From Ciona intestinalis (lineage: Eukaryota; Chordata; Ascidiacea; Phlebobranchia; Cionidae): a DNA stretch of 64,000 bases. The stretch spans positions 3,822,061 through 3,886,060 of the forward strand of contig NC_020173.2 in NCBI RefSeq assembly GCF_000224145.3, given 5' to 3'. Shown here piece after piece: positions 23,839-33,994 of this stretch. Under the pieces are notes generated by a model. The model made no database searches. It was not told the origin of the DNA and saw only the letters and a list, made by a program, of their open reading frames with translations. A program made the position numbers and the translations under genes. The first letter of the stretch is position 1, and each line of letters begins with the position of its first letter.

Positions 23839-24010
23839 CGTATCCTGTGTTTATACTGTTTATTAAGTGTAAATGTTGAAATATGCTTTAACAGTTTTAC
23901 AGTGTCTAAATATTTTAAGTTTGTTAGTCCTCTTCAAAGGCACATAAGAAGGTAAAACATACTACAGATCCAAGCTTTCGACAAGACAGTTAAGATACAA
24001 TTTTACAGAA

Positions 24011-24142
24011 GGCAAAAGACAACTGAATTTTAGATTGACGAGTTATCATGCAGACATATAATAATACACATGTCAAGGCAAAAGACAACTGAATTTTAGA
24101 TTGACGAGTTATCATGCAGACATATAATAATACACATGTCAA
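24011..24142. repeat. Exact 66-base tandem duplication
   Basis: The unit beginning GGCAAAAGACAACTGAATTT occurs at 24011-24076 and again at 24077-24142, without any visible difference. It points to a very recent event or an assembly artefact. Confidence 0.95.
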
Positions 24143-24623
24143 AATAGTCTAATATTTGCACCGGTAAGGTAACTTATTATTGCACACATAAATTAATACA
24201 CACATCGTAACCACTATTGGCGCAGAATTGTCTAAAGTGCTATAAGCCTACAAACCAAAGTTCTAAATCCTATATGCGCGACCTGACCTGTTCAATAAGA
24301 TACGTTTCCGTGAAAGAAATGCGGGCACACAAAAAATGCGTAACAAAAAGTACACAAGAACTGGAAGCACAACAACAACAACAAGCGAAGTCATAACACG
24401 TGTAAAATACATTTGAACTCGGAAACAATACAAGGCATATGACAACATAAACGTTGGCTCACGCATCAAACAACTACGCTATAAAAGATTTTTGTACCAA
24501 CCGTTTTTGTAGATGCTCCTCTTCGTTGAAACACAATTTGTGTTTACCTGGAGTTATTAATTATATAATATTTTATGATTTTTTTGCCTATGTATTCAAT
24601 AGCCACCTATAATGCCTACAATA

Positions 24624-24794
24624 TATAGCATGATGGGAAAAGATTGGACACATTTTCATTCCACTTTCTCGTATCATTTGGTAGTAAAAAAACACCGAAA
24701 GAATTGTAAAACCGTAACCCTCACGACTCCCATAGACCGTTGTTAATTGTTTAAAACACGAACAGAATATTTGGACATTACGTGCTGAAGGTGA
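24624..24794 (-). mobile_element. MITE family A copy 7, reverse
   Basis: Reverse-orientation landmarks: CATTTTCATTCCACTTTCTC, ATTTGGTAGTAAAAAAACAC, CGACTCCCATAGACCGTTGT and TTAATTGTTTAAAACACGAA. The right end is lost. Confidence 0.85.
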
Positions 24795-26318
24795 TTTTCA
24801 CGCCACTTAATTTCCACAGTACATATTTTATAGGTTATAACCATGTAATGTTACACAACTAACGTCTTTCGTGTTACTTAACTTATCTATACCTTTGCCA
24901 CCCTATACATAATTGTAAGCGTATAATATTTAGTACACACACCATGGGCCCAAATGTGCTTCAGTCAAGACGTCAATCAAAACAGTTGACTTGCTTAATT
25001 AAGTATACACCGCAGTAATAAATAAAAATAAAATAGGGGAAAAAACAAATATAGGCCTACGTTATACACCCGGCACCATTTGTGCCCGGCATCTTATAAT
25101 TAAGGCACTGCACCCTAACTGACAACAACTTCTAGCTATTTCAAAACATCAGATCAAAGTATTGCAGCCGACTAACTTGTAACGTAACTAACTCGATTCA
25201 AACAACTGCAGGTAAACAGAATTCAGGTACTTGACTGAGCACAGTTATGTGTTTCAAAACATATAATGCCGTATTTACTCCAAACTTGTACAAACCAATT
25301 GCAACATACACTTTCTAACAACAGGTAAACAATTCAAACTATCTTACGCTCCGACACCACGATATACAGCGGGTCAGTCTGACTAAAACACTAGCTCAAC
25401 TTTATCAACTGAAGTTATCAAAAAGTTATCAAAAAGTTAGCAAAATCCTTCTATACATCCTAAACCTGTAAAAACACAAAACCCTGCGAAGAAAGTGGTT
25501 TGGGTTTGCCTAAATATTTAAATATATAGGTAAAACACAAGAGTACAATAATAAAATCATATATATACGCTGGAAGAAGCAGTACAGACTGTGGACATAC
25601 GCTCATTAGGCCTATGGCTAATATACAACTTATCGTGTATGGGCCTTAAAAAGTGTATATAAGAAACATGTCATACAATTGCAAACGTTATAAATCTAAC
25701 CAGACAGTTGAATTAACCTGTACAGCGGCACAAATCACTCAAAAATACATAGTAGCAACTTCGACTTAAAACAAACAAAACAACATTTTCAGTGCCAAGG
25801 AATCCATGCAACAGCGCAATGGCTTTTTGTTCGATGTGTGGCTTGTTTTCAGCGTGGTCAGCAATTAGCGCATATTCACTGGAAAGCGCTTTTAAGGTCT
25901 CGGGCGTTTGATGTGTTAAAAGCGGCTTTCTTAAAAAAAAAATGGATGAGAGAGAGAGAGAGAGAAAAAAAACGGAAAAAACGAGCTAGAGGGAGAACTG
26001 TTTTGGCCATCTCTTTGAATACAACAGGGAGTATTTGATTAATTGAAACCATGCAGAGAAGGAAATCAACAACGAAACATGTGAACATTAGTAATACGCG
26101 AACTAACAAAGTTGTGAAATGCTCTGTGCTTTAATCAGTATAACCAGGTCTTGAAGCTATACTGGTCGGCGAATCGCAATGCCTTATTGAATACGTAGAT
26201 TGGCATAGCATTTACAGTGGATAGTAAAAAATGTGTACGTTTTCACCATAAACGTTTAATCCATAGTTACTGAAGTTATTTAATTTGTGTAAGTAAGCGT
26301 TTATGTAATATACAGATA

Positions 26319-26514
26319 TATAGTAGAGTGGAATACATGTAACATGTTTAAAACATATTATCTAAATATCCTGATCGTGTTTTTAACAATTAACAACAGT
26401 CTGTGGCAGTTGTCAGGAAATGGACTTAAAATTATTTGAATGTTCTTTGTTTGCTTCTAAACAGGACGAGAAAATGAAATGAAAAGGTTCCAGCACCTTC
26501 CCTACTTAACTATA
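26319..26514 (+). mobile_element. MITE family A copy 8
   Basis: About 196 bases from TATAGTAGAGTGG to CCTACTTAACTATA, with ATCCTGATCGTGTTTTTAAC inside. Substitutions are frequent, so it is older than copies 2-4. Confidence 0.85.
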
Positions 26515-26935
26515 TTTAGTCATTATAACATAAGCAGGGCCATTTTTCATATACACATTACGCCCAATTACGAGTTGTTTGACTTTATGGGTTAGAGGGG
26601 TTTTAACTTTAAAACGTGTGTAAATAGTTCATAGGCAATTAAACTGTTTACACATTGCGACTAACGGAGAGACAGAGGCCTTTTAATTATCAACTAAACA
26701 GTAACATATGGTCAGAGAACTTAAACAAATGTTGACGTTACGCCAAGCTCGCGCAGAACTGTTGTTTGCTGCTTTCGAAGTTCTGTTTATTATAACGTTC
26801 GAAGTTCTGTGTATTCTGACAGCAACTCATAATCGAACCGAATAACAAGTCAAATATTTTAGTGTTTAATAATTTTATTAATTGACAGATACGACTGTAT
26901 AAAAGGTCAAATATTTTAGTGTCAGTGAATGTAAC

Positions 26936-28902
26936 ATGGAGACCAATAGCAGCAAAACCGTTTTGATAACAGGTAGGCGGAAAATCCTTTATCAGAAGCT
27001 GTACATGCATGATATTCCTTTGGTAAATTTAAATTAGCTATCCTGCGACAGGAGCATCGGGTGGACTTGGTGAAGAAATTGCTTATTCGTTCTCTAGAAA
27101 GGGTATGGTTGTCGTTATAAGTGGACAAAACCAAGAAAACTTGTTAAAAGTGTCGGAAAAATGCAAAGCGGAGGGCGCGGCAAAGGTAATGTTTATATCC
27201 CACAAACTTTTAAATAAGTAAATAAATGATGTAACTTGATTTTGCCTCGCGTGGCCGGAAAACGACAGTCGCTATAACACTGGTGTTCTGTTTCATACAC
27301 CGTTGCTGCAAGCATACTGAAACTTATTTTATCGTGCATGTCTTCACCAAACACCAGGAAACAGCACACGCTACCGGTTGTTGCGTACCAAATACATTTG
27401 TTTTGCCTTGTCTTGCAGATCACCAATTACGTTGAACTAAATCACAACAGAAATTTAACAAACGAATATAACAAGAACATATTATTTCCAAACTCCGTTC
27501 AATTATTTCATTTCTCGTTATTTGACTTGTTTGAAACGTAGGTGGTGATTGTTGCGGGTAACCTGAGGATAATAAAAGATATCGAACGAATAGTGGAAAC
27601 CACTGTGAAGGAATGTGGAAGCATAGGACACCTTAAATGTTACATTTAAGGTGTCTTGGATCTGGAGGAGGAATAGCGGAGGTTTGTATACAGCAATAGC
27701 CAGTGTTTGAAACGTCCAGGCTAAAACTGTGTCTATTCTCATGTAATGTGTATACATTACAAATGTATCGCTGACATTATTGGAGATCCTATCAGGGTCC
27801 ACTGCATGGGTTTGAATAGTTGCTGTTTTGGGTTTTTAAGGACATATACGCCTATGGTTGCTGTAACAGCTTCGAGACTGTAATAAACACGTTTCTTCTG
27901 AGCCAGAGGCAGGCGTTGCCACATCACCGGATTATTTGCAAGAATATGATTTTAATTTCATTAGTATAGGTTAAGTTACCAGTGGTTTGTAAAAAATGCT
28001 TCTCATTGCTCTTTTTTAGTCCACCGTCGAAGACTTGAATGAAATATACGAAGTCAATATACGAGCACCGTTTTATCTCACCAAACTTTGCATGCCTTAC
28101 CTTATTAAAACCGAAGGTACGAGTTAGTAGTTTCACACATATAACACAATATTGGGTAATTTAACTTGATATGGATTTACTTTCATTTTCGTAGGGTGTG
28201 TTGTGAACGTATCCAGCATTGCAACAGAAATCTATATACCAGAGTGTTTGCAGTACAGTATGGCGAAGTCTGCGCTGGACCATTTCACCAAGTGTGGCGC
28301 TTTGGGTAAGTATATAGCTATGTTCTGCACTGTCAAATAAAAGTAACTCTCAATGCTGCGACTCTTTGCAGAACTTGCTAAATCAGGAGTCCGCATGAAC
28401 AGTATAAAGTAAGTATATACCAATATGGCATAATGGAATTTCCAATTAAAGTACAGAGCTCAGGGTAGTATAGTAGCTTGGAGTAAGATAGGCTACTGTT
28501 AACATCGCAATCCCACATTTTCTGATCGTGTTTTTAACAATTAACAACGCCTTTTAAGAGTCAATGGGCTAGGATTCTGTAAATATTCTTCGCCTACTAC
28601 CCAATGGGTCAGAAAAGAGTATAAAAGCGTGTCTCATCTCACCTTACCCTACTTTTGAATACAAATAACTTTGTTTGCAAAACAGCCCAAGCTCCATGCC
28701 AACTAAGATTCTACACCGAGCACTTGGGCCAGAAAAAGCATCAGAACTATTTAAGCAATCCAAGTCTCTTCATCCTCTTGGATCCAGCTGCCTGACTCTA
28801 AAAGAAGTGTCGGATGTTGTCATCTTCCTCTGCAGTCCGGAGTCTAACAGCATCACTGGTTCTTGCCTCCGTACCGACAGAGGACGTCTGATGGTGGGAT
28901 AA
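26936..28902 (+). CDS. Short-chain dehydrogenase/reductase, third exon disturbed
   Basis: Exons 26936-26972, 27052-27185, 27542-27681, 28020-28116, 28195-28305, 28372-28408 and 28686-28902 code a classical SDR of about 257 residues. Seen are the cofactor motif TGASGGLG near the N-terminus, VAGNL, VNIRAPFYLTK, the catalytic Ser in VNVSSIA, YSMAK with catalytic Tyr and Lys, and NPSSMPTK. SDRs are NAD(P)-dependent oxidoreductases; the substrate cannot be told from sequence. Exon 3 is 140 bases where the flanking phases need a multiple of three. The NNAG motif expected there is replaced by a 29-base perfect palindrome (27627-27655) that brings in a stop. The rest stays in frame with good splice sites, so this is either a recent pseudogene or a local sequence error. 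The C-terminal TDRGR also departs from the usual TDGG. Confidence 0.8.
27230..27305 (-). repeat. SINE tail fragment in SDR intron 2
   Basis: Matches the tail segment of the full SINE: GATGTAACTTGATTTTGCCT, CGCGTGGCCGGAAAACGACA and ACACTGGTGTTCTGTTTCAT. Confidence 0.65.
27627..27655. repeat. Perfect palindrome in SDR exon 3
   Basis: GACACCTTAAATGT, one T, then its exact reverse complement. It sits where the conserved NNAG codons of the dehydrogenase should be. Confidence 0.95.
28469..28655 (+). mobile_element. MITE family A copy 9 (SDR last intron)
   Basis: Starts TATAGTAGCTTGGAGTAAGA, has TCTGATCGTGTTTTTAACAA and ends with CACCTTACCCTA. Diverged, but the landmarks keep their order. Confidence 0.8.
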
Positions 28903-29046
28903 AGAAACGCTTTGACAGAACTGATTACATTTCATTAGGATTTCGACTTGACTTCCGTTTTATACAAGATATGCGCATGTCGAAAAATTGCGCTTCGTAT
29001 ATAAAATAAAATATTAGTTTAAAAAATCACCTGGTACTGACATACT

Positions 29047-29163
29047 TATAGTAGGTTGGGGTAGGATGGAACACCTTAGCACTCTATTTTCTGTTCCCAT
29101 TTGTTTGTTAGTAAACTATTAAAGAACTCGTTAAAATAATTTTAACGACTTTCATGGACCGTT
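29047..29163 (-). mobile_element. MITE family A copy 10, partial
   Basis: TATAGTAGGTTGGGGTAGGA followed by decayed family sequence. It ends where SINE sequence begins. Confidence 0.65.
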
Positions 29164-29325
29164 GAGTTACCACGTATCGGACTTTGTGGGTGACATTTTT
29201 TGGTTATGGCTGTCAACTTAACAACCCATTAAAAACCACCAAGTTGAAGCAACTACCGTTAGGTGTATATCTTGCCCGATAAAACATACGCCCACAACAG
29301 TAGCAGCGACGTCGAAAATTACCAA
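29164..29325 (-). repeat. SINE fragment abutting MITE copy 10
   Basis: Reverse-orientation body landmarks: GAGTTACCACGTATCGGACT, CACCAAGTTGAAGCAACTAC and ACAGTAGCAGCGACGTCG. It lacks both head and tail. Confidence 0.65.
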
Positions 29326-29564
29326 ACACAGTCTTCTGCGATATTTCATGACGAAAACGGCAACAAAACATTGTGTCGGATTACTTTTAAGTCATGTTTT
29401 ATGCGGAAGCAAACTGAAATTCCGGATACCTTTCACTGATTAAGATATCTCACAGTCGCGAATCACAAATATCAAGTTTTGTGTATGCATGGTTATATTT
29501 TATTTGGAATACAAATGTTACAACTATATACGAATCACATCAGCAATCCGATCTGTCGCGTTTC

Positions 29565-29570
29565 TTTATT
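29565..29570 (-). other. Polyadenylation signal of the EGF-repeat gene
   Basis: AATAAA on the minus strand, about 27 bases after the stop codon at 29597. Confidence 0.65.
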
Positions 29571-29596
29571 AAACTGTAAATACAAAAGAGTTATAT

Positions 29597-32500
29597 CTAA
29601 ACACCATTAAATATGTATGCCTCACCATAACATCTTCTTTGTAGTCTCTGAGGTCTTCCTGCATACACAACTGGTCTCCAACTGCATGCACATACATAAC
29701 TTCCTGGTGTATTAATGCATCGTCTATTGGTTCCACAGATGTTTGGTCTCAAGCATTCGTTTATGTCTGTTAAATTTATAGTGGATTGGGTGAAATGCGT
29801 GTTTTATTCTGTGCTATTGTCCCATTTGTTAGTAAACAAAGAATAGTTATAAGAATTATATTCACTATTCTTATGACTCCAAACAAACTGTGGTATATCT
29901 AACTAACCCCTTACCAGTAAAGTATGCCTTACCAATACATCTTGTTCCGACTTGTCTGTATCCCCTCTTGCATACACATCGGTAACTTCCTGGTGAATTA
30001 ACGCATTTCTTATTGGTGCCACAGATGTTTGTTCTCAAGCATTCGTTTATGTCTGTTATTTCAAGTTTCAAATATGTTAATCTTTGCTAGTTTCACTTAG
30101 ATTACGATATTTAAGTACGCTACTTATAGTAAAGAATCCTTCCTCCACGTTACCTACTAACCGCTAAACGTGCTAACCCGTATACCCACTAAACCCATGT
30201 ACACTTAAATCATTTGAAATGTTCAGTGATTTTAACTTAGCTAAGTATACAAAACTATGACAATAAATACTATGAATGTTTACCAACGCATCTGTATCCG
30301 ATCAAGTTGTACCGCCATGGGTGGTACCCGACTGCTCTGCGGTACCCAGGCATACACTCACATCTGAAGCTTCCAACTGTGTTCACACATCGTTTGTTGG
30401 TGTAAGTACCACAAGTGTTTGGTTCCGAACATTCGTTTATGTCTGTAAGCATTTAAAAAGTTGTTTAATGCAGTTTACCTACTTTTAAGGGTCATGCTAC
30501 CTACTTAAGAGTCATACTAACACGCGCCTGAAGAGGGGGGTTGGGACGAGTCATACTAAAACACGCTCGGTGGGATCCCGAGTGTTTTTTATAAAAAGTA
30601 CCCTTTTGGTAAGTGCTATGATTTTGCTTGTTTGGATGTTCCAGACCAGTGGTTCTTAAACTATTTTGTACGCTTTACTCTTTTAACAAAGATGCTTGTC
30701 AGATTTACCCCTAATATGTAACATACGGCGCTAAATTTAGAGTAAATTTATCCCAGTTTAAGAGACGCTGTTCTAGACTTTTGTGTAAAGCGGACTATTC
30801 CCTCAAAACATCTACCAAAATGTTGTAAATCTAACCCCTAACCCCTAAAGTATGCCTTACCAATACATCTTGTTCCGACTTGTCTGTATCCCCTCTTGCA
30901 TACACATCGGTAACTTCCTGGTGAATTAACGCAATTCTTATTGGTGCCACAGATGTTTGGTCTCAAGCATTCGTTTATGTCTGTTATTTCAAGTTTCAAA
31001 TATGTTAATCTTTGCTAGTTTCACTTAGATTACGAATATTTAAGTACGCTACTTATAGTATAAGGTATATAAGCAGTGTTAGTGAAGAATCCTTCCTCAA
31101 CGTTATCTACTAACCGCTAAAAGGAACTACTAATCCGTATACTCACTAAACCCATATACACCCTAACCCCTATATCACACTACCTAACAACCTCCAACAC
31201 TTTCCCAATATGTAAACGGAGGGTTCTTCACTAGTGCTATACGTCAGTTGATGTAAGCAATCGGATTAAATTATATCATTTAAAATGTTCAGTGATTTTA
31301 ACTTAGCTAAGTACAACTATAACAATAAATACTATGTATGTTTACCAACACATCTGTATCCGAAAATGTTGTGCCGCCATGGGTGGTACCCGGTTGCTCT
31401 GTACCCGGGCATACACTCACATCTGAAGCTTCCAACTGTGTTCACACATTGTTTGTTGCTGTTAGCACCACAAGCGTTTGGTGTCGAACATTCGTTTATG
31501 TCTGTAAGCATTTAAACAGTTGTATTATTACCTACTTAACAAGCGACTGCCACATTTCAGTTGAAAATAGGGGATTTCACAATTACAATCTTTAAAAAGG
31601 CCGTGTTCAAACCCCCAAAAAACTAAATGAATTAATATTTGCTCGTTAATAGGGGAATCAAATTAGATCAAGTGGTTTATATGGAAGCCAAACCTGATTG
31701 CTCAAATCCAGTGGTTCCTAATGGGTTGTTAAAAATGTCAGCCACACAGAGAAAAAAAAACAATCGATAAAGTTACATACGTGGTAACTTGCATACAGGC
31801 ACGAGATGGATGAAACAGAACACTTATAACGACTGTCGCAATAACGACTGTCGTTATCCTGTACACGCGAGGATAAAGTAAGTTGCATTTATTCGTTTAT
31901 TTAAATTGTCAGCCGAACAGAAAATATAATCACCCACAAAGTTAGATATACGTGGTAACTTGGTCGTATATACAGACACGAGGTGTGTAAAACGGAACAT
32001 ACATGTTATAGGGACTATCGATTTTCCGTGCAAGCGAGGATAAAGCAAGTTACAACTTACAATTATTGATAATATGAAAATTTGAATCTTGATATCTCAC
32101 CTGTGCATTCAGTTCGTGGGTTCCCGGTGTAACCAGTATTACAAGTACAGACAGGTGCATAGCGTGCGTCGCGACATGTTGCATTAGCTGCACATGTGCT
32201 AGAGTTGCATGGGTTAATGTCTACAAAAAAAAACGCAAATAAAAAATAAAAATAATTCTCTTATAGTTTTTAACAAAAAAATTTTTTAGGCACATTTATA
32301 ATTTGCGATGCAATAATAAGATGAAAAAATATTTTTTCTATTTAAAATATTCTTTTATTTTTACTCTTTTACAAGTCCAGATTTAACTTGATATTTGTAT
32401 AATTTCATGTATAGCTAAGCATAAAGATATGAAATACTTAACAGATACTTATGTAAGAATTGCGGTAATTATTATGGAGCCTATGGCAACATTAGACGGA

Positions 32501-33239
32501 CGCTATTTTTAGTAACGCTATACTGCGTGTAACTGTTTTATATTAATTAAACTGTGAAACAAAAAAAGTAATTTAAGTTCCAGTTTATGCGGTGGCCCTT
32601 GTCAAAGACCTAGAATTTAGGCCAGATTTGGCCCATTTTCCCCTTCTTAAATTAATTAAAGTCAAGCAGAAAGATGTTATTAATTTCTTGGTCAGCGATC
32701 GCACAAAAAAAAGAATCATAAAAAATAAGGGACTATTATGTGCACATTTTGTAGAATAAATATGCACTATTAAGCGCTTAGCCTATACAGCATGAAATCA
32801 AATTTTAACAATCGCCTTATCGATCATTTTTTGCATTACAAAAAAAAACAAAAAAACTAGGAATCCTAAATCAACTTACTAATACACTCATAGTGAAGCC
32901 AACTTCGGACAACGCAATTTTCGTAGGGACGGCAAGGGTTCGAGTGACATGGCGAGAAACTTGCTGAAAAAATCCAAGTTTTTAATAAACTTGAGTGCCA
33001 TTTCACCTTGATAAAAAAAACCTGAACAGGACGTTAAAACACTGGGTAGCCAAAATATTAGCCGGAAGAGCTAAAACACAAGTACCTGGTATCAACTGTA
33101 TATATGCAAAATTAATAAACTTCTAGTTCTCTTACGATCCAAACCCTCTTATTATTTACATGTACTTACGAACTTGCACAAATGCCTCAACGGCAACCAG
33201 GAAAACGGCAAGTCCGGCGAGCAAAAGTAATGTCTTCAT
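29597..33239 (-). CDS. Secreted EGF-repeat protein with calcium-binding EGF modules
   Basis: Eight exons on the minus strand: 33239-33170, 32963-32880, 32220-32101, 31501-31346, 30980-30861, 30442-30284, 30052-29933 and 29766-29597. They join in frame to 332 residues. Exon 1 codes a signal peptide ([19 protein letters not shown]). Exons 2 and 3 code one EGF-like module each. The last five each code a calcium-binding EGF module with DINEC at the start and CVN(T/S)xGSxxCxC inside. Every internal exon is phase 1-1, so modules can be gained or lost without a frame change. Two module types alternate: a long one with a GYHPW insert (exons 4 and 6) and a short one ending GTRCI (exons 5, 7; 8 related). 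No membrane segment is seen. The fold resembles fibrillin/fibulin-type modules, but no TB or fibulin C-terminal domain is present, so I leave the gene unnamed. Confidence 0.88.
29777..29883 (-). mobile_element. MITE family A copy 11, partial (EGF gene intron 7)
   Basis: TATAGTGGATTGGGTGAAAT, then GTCCCATTTGTTAGTAAACA and TTCTTATGACTCC. About half the element remains. Confidence 0.65.
29890..31345. repeat. Tandem duplication of an exon pair and introns in the EGF gene
   Basis: The block with exons 30442-30284 and 30052-29933 is repeated by exons 31501-31346 and 30980-30861, together with flanking intron sequence. For example, TATTTCAAGTTTCAAATATG follows both short exons and ATGTTCAGTGATTTTAACTT precedes both long ones. 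The short exons are offset by 928 bases. The long exons are offset by 1062 because MITE family B is intact in one copy and mostly deleted in the other. Confidence 0.9.
31073..31244. mobile_element. MITE family B, second copy (EGF gene intron 4)
   Basis: The ends GTGTTAGTGAAGAATCC and GGGTTCTTCACTAGTGCTAT are inverted repeats and match the ends of the element at 3016-3157. The interior has the same CTAACC-rich character. A shortened relative lies at about 30120-30200 in the duplicated block. Confidence 0.75.
31710..31885 (+). repeat. SINE fragment (EGF gene intron 3)
   Basis: Body and tail: TCAGCCACACAGAGAAAAAA, AAGTTACATACGTGGTAACT, CACGAGATGGATGAAACAGA and CGCGAGGATAAAGTAAGTTG. The segment AACGACTGTCG is duplicated inside this copy. 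Confidence 0.75.
31905..32060 (+). repeat. Second SINE fragment in tandem (EGF gene intron 3)
   Basis: A second body-tail copy directly follows the first (GTCAGCCGAACAGAAAATAT, CACGAGGTGTGTAAAACGGA, AGCGAGGATAAAGCAAGTTA). Confidence 0.75.
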
Positions 33240-33293
33240 GATGACCTCTGTAAAACTACAGAAGATACTATACCTGCAAGTGTATAGCCCGAT

Positions 33294-33301
33294 CTTATAT
33301 A
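33294..33301 (-). promoter_or_regulatory. TATA box of the EGF-repeat gene
   Basis: TATATAAG on the minus strand, about 55 bases before the ATG. Transcription would then start around 33265-33272 and give a leader of about 30 bases. It is the clearest core promoter in the window. Confidence 0.65.
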
Positions 33302-33994
33302 GCAGGCGTCGCTAAATGCTTTCTTCGTATACTTCGTGCTTTCGTATGCTTTCTCCGTATTTGTTCCAACATTATTGGCCTCGATTTTTTTTTGTTACGT
33401 TTTCGTAGCACTGTAGGATTAGATCTATAGTATACTGAATTATATTTGAACAAGAGACTGACGATTCCACTTAGGCGAAATATTTTATTTTCGAAGATTA
33501 TCCCAGTGGCTGCAGCTTTTTGCAGGGTGTAAGTTCTACAACTGTTTTTGAATAGGCTATTCAATATACGGCAACGAAAAGCGAGTGTAAACATTCGAAA
33601 ACCGTCCTGGCATGTAGATGCTTCTGATAATATAATCGGAGGGACTTGTTCTCGTGTCACAAAATGTCTATATTCAGGAATCATTTAATGATCTTAAGTA
33701 AAAAACAAATAATCGTCGCATAAAATGCAATTATCAAAGCTCAGCAGTCATTGCTGCTGATAGCAAGGAATTTTCCATCCCCGGGCACTCTCGATATTTT
33801 TGTACCAGCTGGATCGCAGCGTTTGTGGTTGGAATTTTGTTGTGGCTGAAGTGTTGTTGCAATCCGGGATTTATGTTCTGGGTATATAGGTTTTGACTAG
33901 CGTAGGTTTGTTTTTTGACCAATGTCACGTCAGGAAACGGCGATTGTGTTCGCCATTACGGATTTCACAGAGCGTGAATCATCCATATAAATGC
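33302..33994. other. Upstream flank of the EGF-repeat gene
   Basis: No gene is seen. A 129-codon open frame on the minus strand (33684-33295) lacks recognisable motifs and splice context and is taken as chance. Short repeats of CTTTCTTCGTATACTTCGTG type lie near 33320-33360. Confidence 0.5.

Larger units (their letters stand above)
23840..26935. other. Spacer without recognisable genes
   Basis: AT-rich DNA with one exact 66-base tandem duplication (24011-24142), two MITE copies and a purine-rich GAGAGA tract near 25945-25995. Open frames here are short and have no domain-like features. Confidence 0.6.
28903..29596. other. Spacer between SDR and EGF-repeat gene (tail to tail)
   Basis: It holds the SDR 3' end, a broken MITE (29047-29163) fused directly to a SINE piece (29164-29325), and the EGF gene poly(A) signal. 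I see nothing else. Confidence 0.6.

Noticed and set aside
24263-24469. Hydrophobic 68-codon open frame on the minus strand
   Set aside because: Its Val run comes from a CAACAACAA simple repeat, with no start context or homologue recognised.
33295-33684. 129-codon open frame upstream of the EGF gene
   Set aside because: It overlaps the promoter with the TATA box and shows no motif; chance is more likely.
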